A DNA stretch of 5,404 nt from Merdiplasma sp045118075 (GTDB lineage: Bacteria; Bacillota; Clostridia; Lachnospirales; Lachnospiraceae): positions 1-5,404 of the forward strand of contig JBGUOI010000038.1 of the NCBI GenBank assembly GCA_045118075.1. The letters are read 5' to 3'. Of the stretch, positions 1-5,404 are shown piece by piece. The position numbers and the translations under genes are program-made. The stretch's first letter is position 1; every line of letters begins with the position of its first letter. Below the pieces are notes generated by a model, which did no database searches, was not told the DNA's origin, and saw only the letters and a list, made by a program, of their open reading frames with translations.

Positions 1-1
1 G

Positions 2-976
2 CTTGAGGAGGCGCAGAACCTTGACAGGCTTAATGAGGTGCGTGTCCAGGTCCTGGGTAAGAAGGGCGAACTGACGGCCATGCTCAAGGGTATGAAGGAA
101 CTGTCTGCCGAGGAAAGACCGGTATTTGGCCAGATGGTCAATGAGACAAGAGCCAGAATCGAAGAACAGCTTGAAAATGCCAGGAAAAGACTGGAAGAAA
201 AAGAGCTGGCTGCCAGACTTTCCAGGGAAGTGATCGATGTAACGCTGCCGGCAAAGAAGGAAAAGATCGGCCACCTTCATCCTAACCGCATTGCGCAGGA
301 AGAAGTAGAGCGCATCTTTATCGGTATGGGATACGAGGTCGTGGAAGGACCCGAGATCGAGTACGACAAATATAATTTCGAACTCCTGAATATTCCCGCC
401 AATCATCCGGCAAAGGATGAGCAGGATACCTTCTACATCAACAAGGACATCGTGCTCAGGACACAGACATCCCCGGTGCAGGCCAGAATCATGGAAAAAG
501 GGAAGCTCCCCATCAGAATTATTTCTCCGGGACGAGTCTTCCGCTCCGATGAAGTGGATGCCACTCATTCACCTTCCTTCCATCAGATCGAAGGCTTGGT
601 GATCGATGAGAACATCACTTTTGCTGACCTGAAAGGAACCCTTGCCCAGTTCGCCAGGGATCTGTTCGGGGAGGAGACGAAGACCAAATTCCGTCCCCAT
701 CATTTCCCGTTCACCGAGCCCTCCGCCGAGATGGATGTTTCCTGCTTCAAGTGCGGCGGTAAAGGCTGCCGTTTCTGCAAAGGAAGCGGCTGGATCGAGA
801 TTCTCGGCTGCGGCATGGTACATCCTCATGTACTGGAAATGTGCGGGATCGACCAGGAGCGGTACACAGGCTTTGCATTCGGACTCGGCCTTGAGAGAAT
901 CGCCCTGCTGAAATATGAGATCGATGACATGCGTCTGCTCTATGAGAACGACGATCGTTTCCTGAGACAGTTCTGA
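2..976 (+). CDS. pheS: Phenylalanyl-tRNA synthetase alpha subunit (5' partial)
   Basis: Catalytic subunit of the cytoplasmic alpha2-beta2 phenylalanyl-tRNA synthetase, which joins Phe to tRNA-Phe using ATP. The frame is open from the window edge (first full codon at position 2) and shows 324 residues. By recalled alignment with E. coli PheS (327 residues), about 15 N-terminal residues are missing. The GTG at 38 is internal: the codons before it already match the family, and the conserved VLGKKGELT follows. Numbering from the first visible codon: N-terminal helical coiled-coil arm to about 73; class II motif 1 around 93-111; motif 2 around 172-200 with RVFRSDE and FHQIEGL; TEPSAEMDV; motif 3 GLGLERIALL at 294-303 with Arg299. 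Ala292 in GFAFG matches E. coli Ala294, which sets the size of the Phe pocket. Cysteines 248, 251, 256 and 259 form a C-x2-C-x4-C-x2-C insert absent from E. coli PheS but, as I recall, present in Bacillota relatives. Stop TGA at 974-976; pheT follows in the same operon. Confidence 0.97.
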   Translation, partial: LEEAQNLDRLNEVRVQVLGKKGELTAMLKGMKELSAEERPVFGQMVNETRARIEEQLENARKRLEEKELAARLSREVIDVTLPAKKEKIGHLHPNRIAQEEVERIFIGMGYEVVEGPEIEYDKYNFELLNIPANHPAKDEQDTFYINKDIVLRTQTSPVQARIMEKGKLPIRIISPGRVFRSDEVDATHSPSFHQIEGLVIDENITFADLKGTLAQFARDLFGEETKTKFRPHHFPFTEPSAEMDVSCFKCGGKGCRFCKGSGWIEILGCGMVHPHVLEMCGIDQERYTGFAFGLGLERIALLKYEIDDMRLLYENDDRFLRQF

Positions 977-989
977 CGGGAGGTAACAG

Positions 990-3407
990 ATGAATACGAC
1001 TTTATCATGGATTAAAGCATATGTGCCCGATCTTGATGTGACGGCTCAGGAATATACAGACGCCATGACCCTTACCGGCACCAAGGTGGAGAATTTTACC
1101 AGGGCTGATGAGGATCTTGAGAAAATCGTGATCGGTCAGGTCCTTGAGATCAGTCCTCATCCCGATGCGGACAAGCTGATCGTGTGTCAGGTGGATGTAG
1201 GTACGGAAACGATCCAGATCGTTACCGGTGCTCCCAATGTGAGCGTAGGTGACAAAGTCCCTGTCGTGCTTGACGGGGGTAAAGTGGCAGGCGGCCATGA
1301 CGGCAGCGTGACGCCCGGCGGGATCACCATAAAGGCCGGCAAGCTGCGCGGCGTGGAATCATTTGGCATGATGTGTTCCATCGAAGAACTCGGATCCTCA
1401 AAAGAGATGTATCCCGAAGCTCCCGACAATGGGATCTATATCTTCCCGGAAGATGCCAAAGTGGGCGAAGATGCGGTTCATGCTCTCGGCCTTGACGATG
1501 TGAACTTTGAATATGAGATCACTTCCAATCGTGTGGACTGCTACAGTGTCATCGGAATCGCCAGGGAAGCAGCGGCAACATTCAACCTTCCTTTCCATCC
1601 GCCTGTAGTCACCGAAACTGGAAACGATGAGGACGTTCATGATTACGTGAAAGTCACGGTCGAAGATCCGGACCTGTGTCCGCGATATACGGCCAGAGTG
1701 GTTAAAAACATAAAGATCGCTCCGTCGCCCGAATGGATGCAGCGCCGTCTTGCCGCGAACGGAATCCGTCCGATCAACAACCTGGTCGATATCACAAACT
1801 ACATCATGGAAGAGTACGGCCAGCCCATGCATGCATTCGACTACGACCAGATCGCCGGTCATGAGATCATCGTAAGGCGTGCTCATGACGGTGAGAAATT
1901 CACGACGCTCGACGGAGTGGAGCGCACGATGGATAAAGATGTCGTGATGATCTGTGACGGTGAGAAATCGATCGGCATCGGCGGTATCATGGGCGGTGAG
2001 AACTCCATGATCACGGACGATGTAAAGACGATGCTTTTCGAGTCAGCCTGCTTTGACGGAACCAATATCCGCCTGTCTGCCAAGAGAATCGGACTTCAGA
2101 CTGATGCCTCCAGGAAATTTGACAAGGGGCTTGACCCGAATAACTGTGAACTGGCCATCAACCGGGCGTGCCAGTTGATCGAAGAACTGGGTGCCGGTGA
2201 AGTCGTCGGCGGAATGGCGGATGTCTACAGCAAACGCAAAGAGCCTGTCCGCGTCAAATTCGAGCCGGAGAAGATCAATGCACTTCTCGGTACGGACCTG
2301 AGCGCAGAGCAGATGCTTGAATACCTGCACCGGGTGGAACTTGAATACGATGAGAAGACCGGTGAGATCATTGCCCCCACCTTCCGGCATGATATTTTCC
2401 GTACGGCAGATCTGGCGGAGGAAGTGGCACGGTTCTATGGATATGAAAATATTCCGGTCACCCTGCCGGCGAGCGGTGCAACGGCCGGAGGAAAAACATT
2501 CAAGATGCGGGTGGAGGATATCGCACTTGAGGTTGCCAGATACAGCGGCTTCTCACAGGGGATGAGCTATTCCTTCGAGAGCCCGAAGGTATTCGACAGG
2601 CTCAGGCTGCCTGAAGATTCTCCGATGAGAAAAGCGATCAGGATCAGCAATCCGCTCGGAGAGGATTTCAGCATCATGCGCACTACCTCCCTGAACGGTA
2701 TGCTCACGAGCCTCGGCTTCAATTACAGCCATCGCAATAAAAACGTGCGCCTGGTAGAACTTGGAAATATCTACCTGCCTAAGACCCTTCCGCTTAAGGA
2801 ACTTCCCGATGAGCGCATGCAGCTGACATTAGGCATGTACGGGGATGGTGATTTCTTTACCATGAAAGGTGTCGTTGAGGCGGTCTTATCCCGTCTGGGT
2901 ATAGAGGACCGTGTTAATTACGAGCGCAGTGAAGACAAACCGTTCCTGCATCCCGGCCGCGGAGCCGATATCAATGTCCGCGGGATTAATATCGGTTATC
3001 TGGGTGAGGTGCATCCGCTGGTTTCTTCGGCTTATCGTATCGGTGAGCGCGCTTATGTCGCCGTCCTCGACATGCCGTCTGTTACCGGCATGGCTGATTT
3101 TGATACAAAATACACCGGTATCGCAAGATTCCCGGCCGTTGCCAGGGATATCAGCATGCTGGTGCCCCGGGATGTAGCAGCCGGGAAGGTGGAGGAGATG
3201 ATTCTCCAGCGGGGCGGCAAGATCCTTGAGGAGGTCAGCCTGTTTGATATCTATGAAGGCGCGCAGGTAGCGGAAGGTTATAAATCAATGGCTTATTCCC
3301 TTTCATTCCGCGCTCCTGACAGGACGCTCGAAGAGAATGATATCAGCGCGGTAATGAAAAAGATCTGGAACGGACTCGGCTCGATGGGGATCGAGATCCG
3401 CAGCTGA
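990..3407 (+). CDS. pheT: Phenylalanyl-tRNA synthetase beta subunit
   Basis: Complete 805-residue beta subunit (E. coli PheT is 795). It binds tRNA-Phe, hydrolyses mischarged Tyr-tRNA-Phe and supports the alpha active site. The ATG at 990 lies 13 bases after the pheS stop, with GGAGG at 979-983 and a 6-base spacer, and the protein begins with the family-typical MNTTLSWIKAYV. Domains in order: EMAP II/OB-fold tRNA-binding domain about 40-150 (GQVLEISPHPDADKL); B3/B4 editing module about 210-400; B5 domain about 415-490 (FRHDIFRTADLAEEVARFYG, with Asp468, Asp474, Glu477 and Glu478 as in the Mg-binding motif); catalytic-like core about 495-700, which lacks class II catalytic motifs as expected; FDX-ACB anticodon-binding domain about 710-805 (FPAVARDISMLV). 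Editing-site residues recalled from E. coli (His261, Glu334, Thr354, Ala356) appear to match His281, Glu351, Thr371 and Ala373, so proofreading is probably intact. I see no frameshift or truncation. Expression should follow pheS, whose promoter and any T-box lie upstream of the window. Confidence 0.98.
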   Translation: MNTTLSWIKAYVPDLDVTAQEYTDAMTLTGTKVENFTRADEDLEKIVIGQVLEISPHPDADKLIVCQVDVGTETIQIVTGAPNVSVGDKVPVVLDGGKVAGGHDGSVTPGGITIKAGKLRGVESFGMMCSIEELGSSKEMYPEAPDNGIYIFPEDAKVGEDAVHALGLDDVNFEYEITSNRVDCYSVIGIAREAAATFNLPFHPPVVTETGNDEDVHDYVKVTVEDPDLCPRYTARVVKNIKIAPSPEWMQRRLAANGIRPINNLVDITNYIMEEYGQPMHAFDYDQIAGHEIIVRRAHDGEKFTTLDGVERTMDKDVVMICDGEKSIGIGGIMGGENSMITDDVKTMLFESACFDGTNIRLSAKRIGLQTDASRKFDKGLDPNNCELAINRACQLIEELGAGEVVGGMADVYSKRKEPVRVKFEPEKINALLGTDLSAEQMLEYLHRVELEYDEKTGEIIAPTFRHDIFRTADLAEEVARFYGYENIPVTLPASGATAGGKTFKMRVEDIALEVARYSGFSQGMSYSFESPKVFDRLRLPEDSPMRKAIRISNPLGEDFSIMRTTSLNGMLTSLGFNYSHRNKNVRLVELGNIYLPKTLPLKELPDERMQLTLGMYGDGDFFTMKGVVEAVLSRLGIEDRVNYERSEDKPFLHPGRGADINVRGINIGYLGEVHPLVSSAYRIGERAYVAVLDMPSVTGMADFDTKYTGIARFPAVARDISMLVPRDVAAGKVEEMILQRGGKILEEVSLFDIYEGAQVAEGYKSMAYSLSFRAPDRTLEENDISAVMKKIWNGLGSMGIEIRS

Positions 3408-3430
3408 CATCTTTTAATCAAAATGTGATA

Positions 3431-3459
3431 TTGCAATCGGAGCAGTAATGAATTAAAAT
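3431..3459 (+). promoter_or_regulatory. Candidate SigA/sigma-70 promoter for the vWA gene
   Basis: In the pheT-vWA gap, TTGCAA (3431-3436, 4 of 6 to the -35 consensus) is separated by exactly 17 bases from TAAAAT (3454-3459, 5 of 6 to the -10 consensus). The stretch just upstream (3411-3430) is A/T-rich and could act as an UP-like element. Transcription would start near 3466-3468, giving a leader of about 35 bases before the ATG at 3501. I find no strong hairpin followed by a T-run after pheT, so read-through from pheST could also contribute. This is a consensus match only, in AT-rich DNA where chance matches occur. Confidence 0.5.
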
Positions 3460-3479
3460 CAGGTATAAGGTCTTTTTGC

Positions 3480-3504
3480 GGGAGAGAGCGAAATGACCCT
3501 ATGA
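3480..3504 (+). promoter_or_regulatory. Ribosome binding region with a three-codon mini-ORF overlapping the vWA start
   Basis: The purine-rich GGGAGAGAG (3480-3488) contains the Shine-Dalgarno core GGAG at 3481-3484. That core is 8 bases from an ATG at 3493 but 16 bases from the vWA ATG at 3501. The ATG at 3493 reads Met-Thr-Leu-stop (3493-3504), and its TGA (3502-3504) overlaps the vWA ATG (3501-3503) in the ATGA arrangement typical of translational coupling. The vWA frame has no ATG, GTG or TTG upstream before its stop at 3426-3428, and the ATG at 3501 begins a clean signal peptide, so 3501 remains the best start. Either the mini-ORF feeds ribosomes to it, or GAGAG around 3484-3488 serves it directly with long spacing. 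The sequence alone does not decide. Confidence 0.4.
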
Positions 3505-5404
3505 AGAAAACCTGTTTACTGCTTGGGATTATTCTGACGGCATTGCTGCCGGCGTTATCATCTGCGGCCTCACAGACGGCAGATGAGCCGCTGGCTGCCG
3601 TGCTGGTCATAGATACCAGCGGCTCTATGAATCGCTCGGATCCTGATGGGACTTCAAGAGAGGCCGGATGCCTTTTCCTGGATATGCTGGACCGGGCGGG
3701 TTCGAAGGCCGCTGTTATTTTGTTTTCTGACCGGATCATCCAAAACACTGACTTGTTGGAACTCGGGGAGGGACAAAACGCCGGGGATCTGAAAAAAGAA
3801 TTGCGTAGTGCAGAGATTCTCGGGGATACTGATATCGGCAGCGCGATGCAGTGCGCCGTTGAGAAACTGTCCGGCATCGATTCCTCATACAAGAAGATGG
3901 TGGTCCTGTTTACGGACGGAAAAACGGATCTTCCCGCTTCACCGGATCCGATTGCAGCGGCGGAGGAATCTGAAAATAAACTTGATGCAGCTGCGCAGCA
4001 GGCAAAGGAGAATGGCATTGGTGTCAGCTGTGTAAGATTATACGATCCCAAGCAGGAAGAAGAAGATTTCGGAAAACTTGAGAGCATCGCCGAAATGACG
4101 GGCGGCGGCTTTTATGCAGCATCAGGCAGGGACCAGATACCGGGGATATTTACCGGGATTTTTGCAGGGCTGGTCGATTCTGAGACAAAACCGGTGACTG
4201 ACCTGCAGATCGGGGAGGAAGGGAAGGCCTCATTTGATGTAACGATTCCTTCTGACCGGGTCCTGTCAGCCGACATTATCATGCTTACATCGGACGGGGT
4301 CGGGAGTGTGACCGTTGAGGGCCCTGACGGGGAAATAAAGGATCCTGACGATAAAAGGATCAGGATGATCCGCGAGGATTCCTACAGTCTGATCAGGCTG
4401 ATGACTCCGGAGACAGGCGTGTGGCACTTTACGGCTGACGGTCCCGCAGGATGTGAAGTCCATGTAAGGCTTCTTGTCGAAAGTGAACTGGTACTGGATG
4501 CGCTTGTTCTTGAAGACGATGAAGGAAATGCCGGGATCCGCGCGTGGCTGAGCCGGGGTGAAGAGCTGCTGGATGCTGACCGGATGGGGGAATTTTCATT
4601 CACCGCCCATATAAAAGATACCTCCGGCAAAAACGGAGGCGGAGAAAAAGACCTTGCCATGTCTTTTGAAGACGGGGAGTTTGGCCTTACCGTTCCGTGC
4701 CGGCCCGGCGGCGCAATGGAGATCGAGGTGACTGCCCAAAGCGCCGGAATCAGCCGGACATCACAAAAGGTATCCTTTACGAGCAGCAGATCAGATGATA
4801 TAATCGTGAACGAATTTCACGGAACGCTGAAAGCTGAAGGTTTCTGGGCAAACTCCGAAAAAGCGGCCGTACTGCTTAATGAGTATTTTCAGGCCTGGGA
4901 CGGATCGGCTCTGACATTTGAAGTCAGCGCAGACCCTGAGAGATATGAAAAAATGGCGTCTCTTTCTCAGGCTAATGGCCCCGGGGAAGTGATCGTCACG
5001 AACAGAAATAACGCTGAGTTCATGCTGATCGTATCCGCAGCGGATACTTATGGCCATGTCAGTTCGATCCGCATTCCGGTACGATGCAAAGTGGGTGTCT
5101 ACCGGCTTGTACGAAAAATACCGGCAGCGGCTATATCAGCAGCAGCTTTGTTTGCTTTGCTCTTCATATATCTGCGGAAAAGACCGTTAAAGGGACGGCT
5201 TTCTCTTACGGTTGCGGGTGACGGTGCTGACACGGAGGCATCTGTTGCGGCAGTATTGGACGGAGCCGGACGAAGAAGCAGTTTTATGAAACTGTTTCCT
5301 GCACTTTCGGAGACGATATGCGACCTGAAAAAAGTCTCGGTTTCTCCTCTTTCCGACGGAATTCGGGTGAAGTCCGGAGGCGGGGCACTCCTTTATGATT
5401 GTTA
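3501..5404 (+). CDS. Secreted, membrane-anchored von Willebrand factor A domain protein (3' partial)
   Basis: The frame is open from ATG 3501 to the window end (634 codons, no stop), so the C-terminus is missing. Residues 1-22 are a Sec signal peptide: MKK, a hydrophobic core, then ALSSA for signal peptidase I; there is no lipobox. Residues 31-225 are a vWA domain with a complete metal-ion (MIDAS) site: DTSGS (Asp38, Ser40, Ser42), Thr110 in GDTDIG and Asp139 in FTDG. The usual end of the fold follows (IAEMTGGGFY, 196-205). Residues about 230-530 are probably beta-rich, with Gly/Asp turns and a PETGVWHFTADGPAG segment resembling the strand-turn pattern after some vWA domains; I cannot name this domain. 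A membrane helix at about 540-558 is followed by RKRPLKGR, placing the tail (559 onward) inside the cell. The likely role is metal-dependent binding of an extracellular or envelope ligand, possibly with signalling or complex assembly through the tail. Ligand and partners are unknown. It has no functional link to pheST beyond its position, and seems to have its own promoter. Confidence 0.88.
   Translation, partial: MKKTCLLLGIILTALLPALSSAASQTADEPLAAVLVIDTSGSMNRSDPDGTSREAGCLFLDMLDRAGSKAAVILFSDRIIQNTDLLELGEGQNAGDLKKELRSAEILGDTDIGSAMQCAVEKLSGIDSSYKKMVVLFTDGKTDLPASPDPIAAAEESENKLDAAAQQAKENGIGVSCVRLYDPKQEEEDFGKLESIAEMTGGGFYAASGRDQIPGIFTGIFAGLVDSETKPVTDLQIGEEGKASFDVTIPSDRVLSADIIMLTSDGVGSVTVEGPDGEIKDPDDKRIRMIREDSYSLIRLMTPETGVWHFTADGPAGCEVHVRLLVESELVLDALVLEDDEGNAGIRAWLSRGEELLDADRMGEFSFTAHIKDTSGKNGGGEKDLAMSFEDGEFGLTVPCRPGGAMEIEVTAQSAGISRTSQKVSFTSSRSDDIIVNEFHGTLKAEGFWANSEKAAVLLNEYFQAWDGSALTFEVSADPERYEKMASLSQANGPGEVIVTNRNNAEFMLIVSAADTYGHVSSIRIPVRCKVGVYRLVRKIPAAAISAAALFALLFIYLRKRPLKGRLSLTVAGDGADTEASVAAVLDGAGRRSSFMKLFPALSETICDLKKVSVSPLSDGIRVKSGGGALLYDC

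Noticed and set aside
38..40. GTG as the true start of pheS
   Set aside because: The frame stays open to the window edge, and the codons before it encode residues that align with the PheS N-terminus, so the real start is upstream of the window.
818..833. Perfect palindromic arms GTACAT / ATGTAC around a 4-base loop
   Set aside because: It falls on the conserved Val-His-Pro-His-Val stretch of PheS, where a symmetric peptide with repeated codons produces the symmetry.
1398..1886. 162-codon open frame on the minus strand inside pheT
   Set aside because: It is fully antisense to the conserved pheT editing region, with no family resemblance. The other shorter antisense frames are rejected for the same reason.
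1886..1968. 14-base direct repeat TGACGGTGAGAAAT at 1886-1899 and 1955-1968
   Set aside because: The copies are in frame 69 bases apart and encode Asp-Gly-Glu-Lys twice in the B3/B4 domain. Such turns are common in the family, so this is probably coincidence.
3071..3092. Perfect 7-bp inverted repeat CATGCCG / CGGCATG with an 8-base loop
   Set aside because: It is internal to pheT, with no U-run and no nearby start. It is explained by codon choice.
3407..3425. Weak hairpin after pheT (ACAT/ATGT arms with TTT/AAA and a bulge) as a terminator
   Set aside because: It is almost all A-T pairs with a bulged C and has no T-run after it, so it is unlikely to terminate.
3412..3458. Inverted repeat TTTTAAT (3412-3418) / ATTAAAA (3452-3458) overlapping the candidate -10, as an operator
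   Set aside because: Seven A/T-only bases per arm, 33 bases apart, are easily found by chance in an AT-rich gap.
3464..3469. TATAAG as an alternative -10 box
   Set aside because: No recognisable -35 lies 16-18 bases upstream of it. The TTGCAA/TAAAAT pair fits better.
3293..4087. 264-codon open frame on the minus strand spanning the pheT end, the gap and the vWA start
   Set aside because: It is antisense to two well-supported genes, its product is Ser-rich with no recognisable motif, and it crosses the intergenic promoter region. It is a composition shadow.
4621..4639. Perfect 6-bp hairpin CCTCCG / CGGAGG with a 7-base loop
   Set aside because: It lies within the vWA coding frame, encodes a flexible Gly/Lys/Asn turn, and has no T-run on either strand long enough for a terminator.

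Overview
The window shows ordinary bacterial coding DNA, tightly packed on the + strand, with roughly balanced base composition. PheS carries a four-cysteine insert of a kind I recall from Bacillota (Firmicutes). The wording of PheS and PheT, together with a Gram-positive-looking secreted, membrane-anchored von Willebrand A protein, fits a member of the Clostridia, perhaps a Lachnospiraceae-like bacterium. This placement is an inference from protein sequence alone; no rRNA or other marker is present.

Positions 2-976 hold pheS, cut at its 5' end by the window edge. Positions 990-3407 hold a complete pheT. The two are 13 bases apart, with a strong Shine-Dalgarno sequence in the gap, and form the classic pheST operon. 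The alpha subunit (PheS) carries the class II aminoacylation site. The beta subunit (PheT) carries the tRNA-binding, editing and anticodon-binding domains. Together they make the alpha2-beta2 phenylalanyl-tRNA synthetase. The start of the operon and any leader regulation, such as a T-box, lie upstream of the window and cannot be seen.

Positions 3408-3500 are a 93-base AT-rich gap. It has no convincing terminator but contains a good SigA/sigma-70-type promoter candidate (TTGCAA, 17 bases, TAAAAT). From 3501 to the window end runs an open reading frame, cut at its 3' end. It encodes a signal peptide, a von Willebrand factor A domain with an intact metal site, about 300 residues of probable beta-sandwich ectodomain, one membrane helix and the start of a cytoplasmic tail. 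Its start overlaps the stop of a three-codon mini-ORF (Met-Thr-Leu-stop), which sits at better spacing from the Shine-Dalgarno sequence than the gene itself.

I see no RNA gene, mobile element, CRISPR array or clear new multi-gene system. The two points most worth following are the vWA receptor-like protein, whose tail and downstream partners lie outside the window, and its unusual translation start.
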